DNA of 64,000 bases from Ophiosphaerella korrae (taxonomy: Eukaryota; Ascomycota; Dothideomycetes; Pleosporales; Phaeosphaeriaceae). The stretch is from the NCBI GenBank assembly GCA_028456385.1, contig JALNQF010000122.1, forward strand, positions 1-64,000. The letters are read 5' to 3'. The notes below the pieces were generated by a model. The model worked only from the letters and a program-made list of their open reading frames with translations, made no database searches and was not told the origin of the DNA. The stretch's first letter is position 1; each line of letters starts with the position of its first letter. Below, in pieces: positions 1 through 12,611 of this stretch. The position numbers and the translations under genes are program-made.

Positions 1-236
1 TTAGTAAGTTTGCAATATTAGTAAGTTGTAAACTTACTAATATTAGTGCGAAAATAAGAGATATAAGGGATAACTCCCTTATAGTATTTTAGTAAACTAC
101 TAGAGAAATAATTTAATCTAAAATACTAAAGGCGTAGAGAGGAATAGTTTACTAATAATAAGAACGCTTAATATTGTCTTAGAAAAGCTAGTTATACTTA
201 GTAGTAAATTAATATAGTTTTTTTATTATAACTTAC
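1..236. repeat. AT-rich RIP-like relic with palindrome
   Basis: Very AT-rich sequence without a reading frame, outside the left LTR of the neighbouring retrotransposon. It contains a perfect 14-bp inverted repeat (14-27 against 31-44) around a 3-nt centre. The same AT-rich character resumes after the right LTR, so it is probably the left part of an older mutated repeat into which the retrotransposon jumped. No family is recognised. Confidence 0.5.
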
Positions 237-677
237 TATTATAGTAGTAATAAGGGAAAGCTAATTTAAACTAATTAGCCCTACTACAGATAATAACAAC
301 ACATACGACCTGTAGGGCAACGAACTTAACTAGGAAGCTAACTACAACAGGGACACGTAATAAATTTACAATTCGCGACCTTAGCAAATACAAAGCACGA
401 ATTTATTACGTAATAAATTCGCGATTCGCGATCTTAGTAAACACGAAGCACGAAGCTAGCTAAGAAGTATAGGTATATAGTTAGTAGTAATACGTATTAT
501 TAAGATAGTATTAGCAATTTAATCCTTTAACTATAGAACGCTAATACAAGACAGTTGCAAAACATCTTCTATTGTTTATAGTTATTATAGATTACTCCTA
601 AGCTTTTACTATTACTTCGTAATCTACTAACTCTTACTAGATAGGTACCTGTAGTTAACGATAGGAGGCCTGTTACA
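237..677 (+). repeat. Left LTR of the chromovirus
   Basis: A 441-bp direct repeat matching 6822-7262. It ends in CA; its first dinucleotide reads TA where the right copy has the expected TG, itself a RIP-type change. The two copies differ mainly by transitions, for example in the 280-330 stretch against its right-hand counterpart. Confidence 0.93.
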
Positions 678-999
678 CCTTACTAATTTAGTTATTGCGA
701 GAAGTAAAGCGTAAGTAGCGCGCAGTCTAGCTAACACGATAGTAGAAAGTTTAACTAAAAAAGGAGGTAAAGCACCTCTAAGTAGTTATAAGTTAGATAA
801 TATAGTATAGAGAGACGTTAAGAACTATATAAACGACCTAATCTCTAAAAAAGAAGATATAAAGATAGTAATTAACGCCTTAGAAATATAGAATAAGGAA
901 CTACAAGATTATATAAAATAGAACAAAGTACAAATTAAAGCTATTATTAAAGGATAAAACTAGATAGAACTAATTACGCAACGCCTAGAGATAAGCGCG

Positions 1000-3900
1000 A
1001 CAAAGAAACTACTAAAGATACCTATACTTAAGAAGTTTAATAGAATAAGGGAAAAACTAAGACCCTTTATTGTATTAGTATAACTCTAGATAGATGTACA
1101 AGTACTACACTTTAATATAGAAGAAAAGAAAGTAATATATATTAGACTACATCTTAAAGAAGACGTAATAAGATAGTACAAGCCTTACTAGATAGATTAT
1201 ACAACACACTCTCTAATAATATAAAAAGACGAAACTAGAGCTATCTTTAGAAGTTACAAATACTTTACTAAACGAATAAGAGTAGTATTTAGGGATATAG
1301 ATATTACCTAACAAGCTAAAGAACAACTAGAGAAGCTTATATAAAATTAGAGTGTTCTAAAGTACGTATTATAATTTAAACAACTATCCTAAAATATAGA
1401 ATAGAACAAGTCTATATTAATATTACGATTTAAATAAGGACTAAACTCTAAGATTTAATACAAAATAATCTATATAGAGAAACTAAAAATACTAGAAGCC
1501 CTAAAGTAATAGGTAATATAAATTAACAATAATCTTTAGGAATAGAAGAAGAATAAGTATAGTACTTAAAATAGAAATTAGGATGCCGGAGACCCTATAA
1601 TCCTTAACGCTAATAAGGATAAGAAGAAGAAGAAGAGTAAAGACTTTACGTGCTTTAACTATAGTAAAAAGAGCTACTACGCGAAAGAATACTAATTAAA
1701 GAAGAAATAGGATATAGTATATTATAAATGTAGAAAACTAGGACACTTTGTAAAAGACTATAAGAGTAAGGACCTAAAGAAAGAAACTTAGTTAAAAACA
1801 ACTAAGAAGAAGAAGGAAGTACTATAAGCATAGGCTAAACCTTAGGAGAAAGTAGCTAGGAGTAAAGAAGTATAATATATAATACTCTATTAGACCTTTT
1901 ATTATAACGACGACTACTATATATATCTTTCTAGTAAGTAAGGAGTAGGATACTTCCTATAATAGAGATAAAGAGTAGTAGTAATAAAAGAAAGAACAAA
2001 AGCTTAGCTAGAAGAAATAGCTTAAGTAATAGACTTACTAATAGAAGACTTAGAAGGGGAAGAGCCCCTAGTACTATTAATCTAGGCCGAAGGACTAGTA
2101 CTAGATAAAGAGACTACTACGGCTTCCTCTAAAGGACTACGAGAAAGTAAGAAATAAGTTAGTATAAGAGGTATAAAGTACGCCTAGCTAATAATACACA
2201 GCTATAATAGCTATATAATATTAGATATAAAGGAATAAAATAAAAAATAGAAGTTTATTTAGATATACTTAATAGTTATAAGTATAGAGGAAGCGTATAA
2301 AGACTAGAAAGAACGTAATCTTAAAAAAACAAAGTTTATACTATTTTAAGAATAGATAAAGTAATATATAGTTGTAGTAGGAAGAATGCCTATATAAAAA
2401 AAATAGCAGCACCTTACTAGAAGAACGCGATAGATTAACGAAGCTTATATACTAAGAGTACTAGTAGTGTACTATATCCTAATAATAGATACACCTAGAA
2501 AAGATAAGTACTAGGAAGGGGATAATAAAATAATAGACCTAAGACATCTAGTATATTTTAAAGTATTATAGATATTATACCTAGACAAGAATTATACTAT
2601 ATATAGAAACCCTAAAGTAAACAACAATATATAGCCTATAAGGAGAAGAGGCTATAACTATATAAGAGTAATTATAGTAGAAGACATCTAAGAATAGGAA
2701 ATAATCCTAGAAGATAGATATGTAGTAGTAAAACCTAGCCTAAAATTATCTAAGAAATGCGTCTAAAGAAGACTATAGTATAAATACATATATAATAAGT
2801 GTCTAAAACACAAAGAATATAAACTTAAAGTAGGCCTATAGCTTTAGAAAAACAGACAATTTAATAAATTGCTAAAGTAAGAAAGGCTAGAAGGTATAGG
2901 AGGCCTATATATTACAAAAACAGGTATATACTAAGGAAAGAAAGTACAATTAATAATTAATAGTAGAGCTATAAGAAACTTTATATTAAAGAAGTTTATA
3001 GAAATATAGGGAATAAAGTATATAACAAAAAAATACCCTAGACAACTAAGTACAATTAAAGGAAAACTATTCTAGGAACTAATACAGTTTAAGACAGCAC
3101 CTTCAACACTAAGGTTAGAAGGACTAGAAATCTAGAATATAGTTATAGATATAACAACAATTAATAATAAATAAGATATAATATTAGGTATACTATAGTT
3201 ATAGATAACTAACCTACACATTAATTAGAGAATAGGAAAAATTAGTTATAATAAAACAGATATACTAAAAGCTAACATAAGTACCTATAAGAGAGAATTC
3301 CTAGAAGAATATAAGAAATAGGAAAAGTAGCTTATAGAACTAGAAGATTACCTTCTAGAACACTAACTATAGGACTTAGCAATAGAACTAGAAGAAGAAA
3401 AGAACGTAGGATAGAGTCTAGTCTACTAAAAAATAGAAGAAGAATCTAAGATTAAACGATTATTTATACAAAATGTAATAAAGAAAGGATAGATAAAAGA
3501 ATCTAAATCCTTAGTAGTACATAGATTAATATTTATAGATAAAAAAGGGATAAGTAATAAAAGACCCTATATAGATTTTAGAAAAACTAACGCAATTATA
3601 AACAAGAACTAATACCTACTACTATAAATAGATAAAATACAAGATAGGCTATAAAGAGTAAAGATCTTTACAAAACTAGATATATAAAACGTATACTACT
3701 AGATTAGAATTAAGAAAGGAGATAAGTAGAAAATAGCGTTTAGAACATAATATAGACTATACAAATACTTAGTTATACTGTTTAGTTTAATAAACGTACT
3801 AGTAGCATTCTAGGAGAGAATTAATATAGTACTAAGAGAGTACTTAGATATATTTACATTTACATACTTAGACGACATCCTTATATTCTTAGAAATAGAG

Positions 3901-6170
3901 GAAGAACACGTATAACACGTACATAAAGTACTAAAGAAACTAGTAGAAGCTAAAATATTTCTTAAGATAAGAAAATACAAGTTCTATACAAAGGAAATAG
4001 ATTTCCTTAGATTTATTATTAAACTAAGAAAAATTAAGATTAACCTAGAAAAGATTAACTTAATTAACGAATAGCTAACACTAAAGAACCTAAAAGAGGT
4101 ATAATAATTTTATAGGCTAGCTAACTTTTATAGAAAGTTAATAGTAAGATACTCTAAAGATATAGAGCTAATTATAAGACTTATAAAAAAAGATACGCTA
4201 TTTAAATAGATAAAGGAATGTAATAAGGTATTTAAGAGAATAAAAAAGAAGTTTATAGAAAACCTAGTTATTAGAATATATAACCTAGAACTACTAGTAA
4301 TAGTAAAAATAGATGCATCAAACTTAGTTTATAAAATAGCACTAATACAAGAAGACCTAAAGACTAAAAAGGAATACTTAGTTAAATACTTCTCTAAAAA
4401 GATAAAAATAGTAGAACTTAATTACCTAATCTATAATAAAGAGATACTAGTAATCTACAAAGTATTTAAATAATAGAGAGTATACCTATAAGGAGTAAAG
4501 TACTAGATAAAGGTTTATATAGACTATAAGAATCTTATAGGATTTATAATAAATAAAGAGCTATTATAACGCTATACAAGATAGTAGGAGTTTCTATTAA
4601 TATTTAATATAGAAATAATATATATAAAAGAGAAGGATAACTAATTTGTAGACGCTCTAAGTAGAAGACTAGACTTATAAGAAGAAGTAAGCGCTACTAG
4701 TATAGTTCTAGTTAAGAATAAGGAAGGATATTTAGTTCTAAATACACCTAAGATAGCTGCAATACTTAAGAAGATAAGTAACAAGCTAAACAAATAGATT
4801 TAGAAAACAATACAAGAAGTATCTAAAGAAATAGAGAAACTTAAAATCTAAGATAGATTTGTATAAGTATATAGAAGAATATATATTCTAGGAAAAATTT
4901 AAAGGGAATTTATACGACAATTCTACAAATTGCTAGTATATAGTTACTAAGGTATTAAGAAAATATTAGATAGACTACTACGAGATTACTACATTCTAAA
5001 AGCAAGATAACTAGTAATAGAGGTACTACGAGACTATATAGAATGTTAAAGGAATAAACATAATAGATATATACTATATAGAATACTATAACTAGTAGAA
5101 GTACTAGAACAACTATAAGGAGTTATTACAATAAACTTTATTACAAAGTTACCTAAGTCTAAAGACCTAATATTAGGAGTTAAGTATAATAGAATCCTAA
5201 TAATAGTTAATAAGCTTACAAAGTATACATACTTTAGACTATATAAAGAAAAAAGTAAGATAGAGGTTGCTATATACTAGGTTCTAGGAACTGTAATTAG
5301 TTAATATAGACTACTAGATAAGATTATTATAGATAGAGATGTACAATTTATATTAAAACTATAAGGAACAATAATAGTGTAATTAGGAATACAATACGCG
5401 ATATTTATAGCATACTACCTATAAATAGATAGATAGTTAGAACGAATAAATTAGATAGTAGAATAATACCTAAGATACTACCTTAACTATAACTAGAATA
5501 ATTAGGTATAGCTACTACCTATAGCATAATTAGTATACAACAGTGTAAAGAATATAGTAATAAGAGTATTACTCTTCTTCGCGAACTATAGATTCGAACC
5601 TAACGTATACTAGATACTAAGAAATTAGATATCTTAGTCTTTAAGAAGAAAAAACTTTACTAATAGACTTAGAGATATATACAACTAATTAAGATAGGAT
5701 ATAGAATTCCTATATAATTAAATAGCAAAGTACTACAACAAGAAGTATAAGGAAAGACCTTAATTTAGAGAAGAAGAAAAAGTATAGTTAGTATAGAAGA
5801 ATATTAAAAGTAAATAACCTAGTTTAAAATTAGACTACGTTAAGATAGGACTATATAAAATCGAGAAAGAAGTTATACTAGTTATATACAAATTAAAGCT
5901 ACTAAATAAGATAAAGATATACCTAATATTTTATATAGCTTTACTAGAACAAGTACTATAAAACGTAGAACTACTAGTGTACAAAGTAGATATGTATAAA
6001 GAATAAGAAGAATAGGAAGTTAAAGAAATCCTATAATACTAGTTCTATAATAGTAGGAACTACTACCTAGTAGAATAGATAGGTATAGACGAGAAAAGAT
6101 AACTATAGGAAGAAATATAGGAACTAGAAGACAACCTTAACTACCCTAAGAAACTAAAGGACTTCTAAAA
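1000..6170 (+). pseudogene. Degraded gag-pol of the chromovirus
   Basis: Mutated gag-pol with no open frame of useful length. Landmarks read through stops in the plus frames: two CCHC zinc knuckles at about 1651-1692 and 1719-1761, with several Cys and His codons turned to Tyr; the reverse transcriptase signature YLDDILIF, intact, at 3865-3888; an RNase H motif with IDAS near 4308; the integrase HHCC region near 4930-5060 with His and Gln codons lost; the integrase core near 5130-5360, where the first Asp reads Asn; and a C-terminal chromodomain at about 6022-6170 with the core YLVE and the tail LEDNLNYPKKLKDF. Both ends are approximate. The order and chromodomain place the element among chromoviruses, which use the domain to target heterochromatin. 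Confidence 0.88.
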
Positions 6171-6807
6171 TTAAAACCTTCTAGAGCGCCTTATAGTAAA
6201 TCAAGAAAACTAATAATACTACTACTAGATAGAGAGGCGTTAGGAACGCCTAATATAATAAGAGCTAGAGTAGCCTAAACTACATCTTTAAGGTCTATCT
6301 TAGCCTCTAAGGCACAAGACTATTTAGACAATTTAGCGTTATTATAAGCTTTTATCTTACAAAGACGCTTAATACAAGAATAAAGATCTACTAGCTTATA
6401 AAGAGTTAGCTTACACTTAGCCTTAGCTACTACAAGCTATAATAATAGTATCTCTTAAGCCTAGTTAATAGCTCGCCTTATACAACTTAGCAAGAAGAGA
6501 CTACATAGAAATTAAACACTTATATTCTATAAGAGAAACGCTAGATAGAGTGTACTTGTATTAAATATTAGCTAGAATATACTTATTATAGTGTTTGCTA
6601 TTCTTTAAAGATATAAGGCACGTAAGTTTTAGCTAAGTATAATAGGAGTAAAGAAATATTTTAACCTTGTTACAAGTAACACGAGTAACAAGAAGAAGTT
6701 TGTTACAATTAGAACGTAAAGATATAGAGAATAATAAAGAACTAGAGATAAACAAAGAAACTAGACTAATAACCTTAGGCCTAGGGTAGAGAAATAAGAA
6801 CCTACCT

Positions 6808-6821
6808 AAAGAGGGGAATAG
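6808..6821 (+). other. Polypurine tract
   Basis: Purine-rich stretch (AAAGAGGGGAATAG with the single T) directly upstream of the right LTR, in the position where plus-strand DNA synthesis is primed. No primer-binding site is recognisable after the left LTR, probably because RIP has altered it. Confidence 0.6.
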
Positions 6822-7262
6822 TGTTATAGTAGTAATAAGGGAAAGCTAATTTAAACTAATTAGCCCTACTATAGATAATAATAATATATACGACCTATAG
6901 GGTAACAAACTTAACTAGGAAGCTAACTACAATAGGAATACGTAATAAATTCGCAATTCGCGACCTTAGCAAATACAAAGCACGAATTTATTACGTAATA
7001 AATTCGCGATTCGCGATCTTAGCAAACACGAAGTACAAAGCTAGCTAAGAAGTATAAGTATATAGTTAGTAGTAATGCGCATTATTAAGATAGTATTAGT
7101 AATTTAATCCTTTAACTATAGAACACTAATACAAGACAGTTGTAAAACATCTTCTATTATTTATAGTTATTATAGATTACTCCTAAGCTTTTACTATTAC
7201 CTCGTAATCTACTAACTCCTACTAGATAGGTACCTGTAGTCGACGATAGGAGGCCTATTACA
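6822..7262 (+). repeat. Right LTR of the chromovirus
   Basis: Same length as the left LTR, begins TG and ends CA, and is followed at once by the second CTTAC. Compared with the left copy it carries many extra C-to-T and G-to-A changes around 6870-6930, but keeps bases that the left copy lost elsewhere. The two copies were therefore mutated independently after insertion. Confidence 0.93.
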
Positions 7263-7688
7263 CTTACTTTCTCTAAAGCCTTACTATATATTAGAACTAC
7301 TTACGTTTACTTAATAAAAGCTAGCTCTTATATTCTATAGTAGTAAGTAAGACTAGTATAGCTTCTTATTATATAAAGATATATAGGTATAATAAGTCTT
7401 AAATACGCTTTCTAGGAGCTATAGTATTATAAAAAAAGGTAAAAGAGAAGTAAAATACGTATATTAAAGTATAATAGTAGGCTACTAGACTATACCCTAA
7501 GGAGTAAAAGATAAGCGTATAATAGACGTATATACTACGCCCTAAGTTTATTATAAACCTATAATTTAGATAGTATAAGAAAGTAAAATAGTAATATATA
7601 AGCCTAGCTTGTAAGTGTAGCGCTTAAATACGCGATACTAAAAACGAGAGACGCGCTACTAGAAACAGTTATTTAGAAGAAAACGACA
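7263..7688. repeat. AT-rich relic to the right of the retrotransposon
   Basis: AT-rich, stop-filled sequence continuing from the target duplication to the 5S-like sequence. With 1-236 it seems to form one older repeat split by the chromovirus. I do not recognise the family and see no gene. Confidence 0.45.
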
Positions 7689-7803
7689 ACATATAAACAA
7701 TTAAGTGCTAGGCTTCTCGTTCGCTCAGCCCTATTTAAGCAACGTACCGGCGGACTAGTAGTCAGGTGGGTGACCACTAGCGAATCCCTGCTATTGTATG
7801 TTT
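7689..7803 (+). pseudogene. 5S rRNA gene copy with degraded 5' third
   Basis: From about 7711 the sequence follows a fungal 5S rRNA closely: the GGCTTCTCGTTCGCTCAGCC segment, the internal-control C-box region with GGTGGGTGACCACTAGCGAATCCC, and the 3' end TTGTATG followed by a T run that would end RNA polymerase III transcription. Upstream of 7711 the match falls apart and is roughly 6 nt short, and that part abuts AT-rich RIP-type DNA. It is either a truncated pseudogene or a dispersed 5S gene whose first third has been mutated. Filamentous ascomycetes usually carry dispersed 5S genes, so a lone copy here is expected. Confidence 0.75.
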
Positions 7804-9704
7804 TTGCTTTTTATTTTTGTGGGTTGAAAGTAGACCTCGGGAGTAAGCGACTGCCACCAACCTTGCAAGACGTCACGGTTGTTGATCCTGCCACGAAAGT
7901 ATCATTGAAGTCATCGAGTATGTGCAGTACAGCAATTTTTTGACGCAAGCTTGCACTTTTAGATTCATTAGCCTGTTGATCTTACCTTTACTTGTATGTT
8001 GAACTCTAAATATATGTACACTGATAAGAAGATTGAAATCTTGAAAACCCTAGTGTCCCTCCGAATCAGCTTCTATTGACATGTATCCTACAGCGTGTTC
8101 TCAACACCATACACCCTACCAGTTATCTCGTGCATCAAAAATACCACATCAGGAACTTTAGATCGTTCTTAATATACACGACCATCTCTTGTGGGAAGCG
8201 ATTTCTTAATTTGCTTTTCTTATTATTGCTCTAACTATAACCTGTAACGAAGGTCCCCGGAATCCTTCGGATCCTTGGGAAACTCTGATACTAGTCGGGA
8301 GCATCATAACGTTGTATAGTAGTAGTCCAAAGCGGGGTTGATGCGCTATACCCGCGCATAAAAGGCTCTACACTTGCGAACAGAGTAAAGCAAGTATTAT
8401 TTTCTCTGACATCAGTAGTACCTAGATTGAAATACTATTCGTCATCCCTTCACCATCTCCTGTGGCCTACGGCAAGTACTATTATCTTCCAGCTACCTCC
8501 TGACATCTCTCTTACAATCCTAAAACTCCTGTAGAATAGCAAAGACGCGATTAGTTTAGCGATCTACTTCTCTTAGCTATGCACAAACTTTTATAGCCCT
8601 ACTATAGATCTCTCCTATTTTCAACACTTACTCTAACTTTTCGTCTTCGTTAGTTTAGTTGACGCAGACAGCATCGACCTAGAGCGCTATCAGAGATTCA
8701 TTATACTGCAAATATCGCAATGCGCATTCTAAATTTTTCATAATATCGTACAGAACCCTATTGAGGTTTATGGGCAAAGTGTCACTAGCATCCCCCTAGA
8801 CGTATAAGAGGGCTTCATAGGCATGCCTATCGCTAAGGGAGACTTATTTAAGCTGGTAGTAAATAGGATTGTCGAACGAACCTGGTTAAAGGATTAAAAG
8901 ACGGATATTGCCTCCAATAAATGGTCAATGAGCAGGGTACACAGGATTTCGTCTCTCTAGTTGGTTTGTTCTGCTAGCAGAAGCTATGCTTTGGCGTAAC
9001 ATTTCTTAGCATTAGTTATATATTCATTCATTTCCAGGCATTGCAGACCTACGCATTAACTGAGGGTTTGCACTAGCTTTTGTGGGCGGGGTTGATAAGG
9101 CTAAAGTGTTATTGTGATAGACAGTAGAGTATCGGCGTCCTAGCAGATAGGTTTAACGTGGCAAGTAGAGCCGTCGATGGTGATTGTGAGGGTAAAAAGT
9201 GAATGTTAAGCAGCATCCGAAGCTCCAGAGAAAACAAGCTCAGGTTGGGGCGGGGTGCGGCTGATTGCACAGCCCACAGTGTAGCGCGATGAGGCTCGCG
9301 TGCACTATAAGAGGTATAGAGAGACTAGGTATAACTTATATATACGTAAGAATGATAGAGAAGCTACTACCTAGTTCGTTATATAAATATATACCCCCCA
9401 CTCTATTGAATTATTAAGTTGCATACTTGCACCTAGCGCTCGCCTGCAAACTAGTCGGGTATACTATATTTTGATGCTCAACACTCTCTGTAATTATATA
9501 TAAGTACTTGCAAGTAATCGTACACAAGCACAAGTATAAGCAAGTATTAGAGTCATTGTTTGCTTTGTTTGCTTGTTGGCAAGCATAGTACACGAAACCT
9601 TTACTACTTTGTGTGAGGGACGGTATGTTGTAAAAGAAGCTGAAGGTCGCGGATTCCTGCCATTTCGGGCTGGTAGTGAGGCTTACGCAAGCCTCAAATC
9701 CACC
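7804..9704. other. No gene recognised
   Basis: About 1.9 kb with no supported reading frame or RNA gene. A strongly AT-rich patch near 9305-9400 resembles mutated repeat DNA. Confidence 0.6.
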
Positions 9705-11280
9705 TTAAACAATAACACTAGATAGAGCTGGAGGGACGTCAACTAGTGTGCATACGGAAGGCAGAGATGTTGAAGTCAGAGTTGGAGTAGGCATCGGCAT
9801 TTCATTCGATGAAAGAACATAGCCCGATATGGAGACAATCGAAGATGCGCTTGAGAACAAGTCGCTTGCCGTAGAGCTATCTGAAGAGCTCGTTGTAGCG
9901 ACTTGTACTGCGCTTGAACTTGAAGATGATGCTGAAGTGCTCAACGGCGATGGACTTGCTGAAGGAGTCTCTGACGCAAAGTCTGACGATACTGTACTAG
10001 AGATGATATGACTACTAGATATCGTGGTGTAGTAGAACCGCACGTAATCGGGGAGGCTTAGGTCAGCCTTGCGGCTCCGCAAGGGCTCCGAGTGAGATCG
10101 GATGGGGCAGATAGCCACCGAGACCAACTCGTCATGTAGCTACTCAACCCATATATTTCAACTTATCTCACCGACTGCGGGTCCCCACCTGCTTCCTACT
10201 TCTACGCGCATCCTAGTATGCCGCAATATAACGGAAGAGGTAGGCAGCTGGGTGAGCTAAACGAGCTAGACGAACTGATTATATTAGAGGGGCTCGGTAT
10301 CTCAGACGGGCCGGAAGAGCTGGGGGTGCTGGGAGTGCTAGACGAGCTATACGGGATGGTTATGCTTGAGGAGCTCGGTATTTCAGAGCTAGAAAGAATA
10401 GGAGTGCCGGAAGAGCTGGAAGTGTTCAGTACATCAGAGGAACTGGAGGAGCCAGAAAGGCCGGACGATTTTGATGTGCTAGTCGAGTTGGGTAGGCTAG
10501 TTGAGGAGGTTTGTGAAGCCGAAATTGATTTTGTTGCTTGTGCCGACGAACTAATGCTGGACAGAGTGCTGCTTGAGATGCCGTAGAAGAACTTGATTGC
10601 GAAGCGGTTGACGATGGTGCAGGCTGTGGTGAGCTTGGGTTGAATGCCGTCGTAAGAGAAGAGCTTTGAGATTGTGAAGTGGACGGGCTGGGCCCCATTC
10701 ACGATGAGCTTGACGATGACCGTGATGAAGTGGATCGGATTGCAGATGAAGCCACAGCGTTGTATTTGCCGAAACTATGCTGATAACTTGTACCATAATA
10801 ATCTTTGGTTGAGCCACAGTAGGGATGTCTTTGTCAAGATCAGCATGCTGTAATACGGCGATGGGTATCATGAATGAGTGCTACACACTAGCTACAACAA
10901 TCGTCCCACCTTGAGCCCTGGCAAGTTAAACCAAAACCTTAACCACACCTAGTACTACTTATGGCTTCAATCGCAGGCGAAGGGGCCGTTGCAAGTGTAG
11001 TTCGGGTTGAAGCGCTTCTGAGAAGAGTGACCAGTGACGGCGATGTGTTACAGAAACCCCATCCACCCTAGCATCCGAGACTGCAGTAGCTGTACTGTAA
11101 ATGGCATGCTGGGCTTGGTAGATGCGTGAGGAGGATGGAGATTAGCTGTGCGTATAGTTGCCAAAATTAGATCCTGACAAGACCGAACTGAGGACCACAA
11201 CGAGCTGTCCCGTTGACTGCTTGGGCGCTTGCCAAAGGCAACATAAGAGTTGCAAGGGCCGAGGCCTTCTGAAAATGCAT
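9705..11280 (-). pseudogene. Ruined secreted CBM18-like protein with Ser-rich tail
   Basis: Starting at 11280 the minus strand encodes a signal peptide ending ASAQA followed by TARCGPQFG, the usual opening of a chitin-binding CBM18 module. After a gap that may hold an intron (acceptor-like TTTACAG near 11095) the strand reads YCSLGC, a TAG stop, then GGWGFCN, which is how CBM18 modules end when the stop is read as Gln. Downstream come long Ser/Thr-rich stretches in shifting frames (10700-10230 and 10010-9719) that look like the stalk of a wall or surface protein. A 205-bp MITE sits inside the Ser-rich part. The nonsense codon, frame changes and insertion make it a pseudogene. The family call rests on a few motif residues and is inferred; the Ser-rich stretches could be a separate gene. 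Confidence 0.5.
10022..10226 (+). mobile_element. MITE, copy 1 (205 bp, TA target)
   Basis: A 205-bp sequence found again, in full and in halves, at 44130-44534. Its ends form an imperfect terminal inverted repeat of about 25 bp with a TTGYGGYRTASTAG core, and TA lies on both sides, as expected for Tc1/mariner-type non-autonomous elements. It has no coding capacity and interrupts the Ser-rich part of the surrounding pseudogene. Confidence 0.8.
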
Positions 11281-12611
11281 TTTCAAGTACTTAGCGCAAT
11301 TCGTGATGTCCCAGGAAGGAATGCAATACTTCAAGATAGAAGAGGGGGAAAAGGCACCGGATTGAACGATTTTGCCAAATTTTGGCTTGTCCATCTTTTA
11401 TAGCGACACGTTTGTTATTACGATTATACTGGAAAGAAAGAAAGAGCCATGTTAGCTTCATGGTGGCGACAGCTAGACGCTATGAACAGCCATGACTACC
11501 ACGGCGTTTCCGTTCAGCCCCATATTCTCTAGAGCATTGCGTTTCCTACATGGTTGTCCTTCGTTTAGTCCATATCCGGTAGACAGTCTAGATACAGGTA
11601 TCAGGCGCGCAAAAACAGTTGATAAACGTTTCGAACAAAAGACCGCGCATCAATAACAGGCGATCGGATTCCAGCGGCCCGTGGTAAATCACGATTTCAT
11701 ATCCTTGCTGAGTACCTAGTCACCTACTTACGGCAGATAGCCTTGCACGCAGAATTGGAGTGGGAGTCGGGTTCCAAGTATGTCACATGAATAACGCCTA
11801 GAACTTGTCCAAAGGGATCAAGTAGAGACTCCAAATAGTTAGAATGTCGTGGGTCATGCTCTAGCGTCAAGTTAAGGTGTTGACTGACAGTAGTGGCTTG
11901 CTGAGGCTACCTAGGTCTCACTTTTTGGTCTTTGGCCTCATGGTCGTGATCAAGATCCACATATTATGTAAATCTGTATGGGAGTAGAGAATGGTTCGAC
12001 TTGCATGCGAGCCTTCTTATCATTGAGCACTTCCGCCGATTTGCTCTCATCCCCAACCTTTCGTATCACTGTACCTGCTGCATTGTTTGGAAGGTTGGCA
12101 TGATGCCCTGTATGTGCACGAACTCCACAGGCACAATGCCGTGGAGACATCAACTGTAACTAAACCCTTTATTATCTGCATGACTCGCTGAGCTTAGTGA
12201 CTAGCGCCTTGAAGATCACAACTAGACAACAGAAGCCTGTTTCGTCTACATGATAAGCTGAACCTAGCGGCGGATTTAAGAGCATAGTTAGCTTTACTGC
12301 ATCCTCGCCTCTACCTATCCTCAGAATACTATGCGCAAAGAATTTGGGTTCATGGATGGGTTCTAGACATTAGCTAGCCACCTGCGCGACTTGATATTGA
12401 CTGTTTTTACTTCCTTGACTTGTGTGGGGTCGAAAGAGGGATGTAATGGAGCCTAAGTAATTGTGGCAAGTATTCAACCCGGCACATTTCTTGTGCTCGT
12501 TGACCTGTGTGTAACACGTAAATAATTTTCTGGATGATCCGTAATACACTGCCACCATGGCAGGGATATACTCTCACATTATCATAGTATCGTACACATT
12601 CACATTAATTC
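11281..12611. other. No gene recognised
   Basis: About 1.3 kb between the CBM18-like relic and the EF-hand gene. Short open frames exist on both strands but none shows a domain, a signal peptide or a consistent splice structure. Confidence 0.55.

Larger units (their letters stand above)
237..7262 (+). mobile_element. Full-length Ty3/gypsy chromovirus LTR retrotransposon, RIP-inactivated
   Basis: A 7026-bp element bounded by two 441-bp direct repeats and flanked by the 5-bp duplication CTTAC (232-236 and 7263-7267). The interior runs in the order gag, reverse transcriptase, RNase H, integrase, chromodomain on the plus strand, which is the Ty3/gypsy chromovirus order. Nearly every frame is shot through with TAA and TAG where Gln or Trp codons are expected, and conserved Cys, His and Gly codons read as Tyr, Tyr and Ser or Arg. 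These are the C-to-T and G-to-A transitions that repeat-induced point mutation makes. No protein can be made from this copy. Matching LTR lengths and an intact target duplication mean the insertion was complete and not rearranged afterwards. The chromodomain clade is supported by the residues visible near 6022-6170. Confidence 0.95.

Noticed and set aside
10218..10586. Plus-strand Glu/Leu-rich frame
   Set aside because: It is the antisense of the Ser-rich tail of the CBM18-like pseudogene, and the composition follows from the complement of Ser codons.
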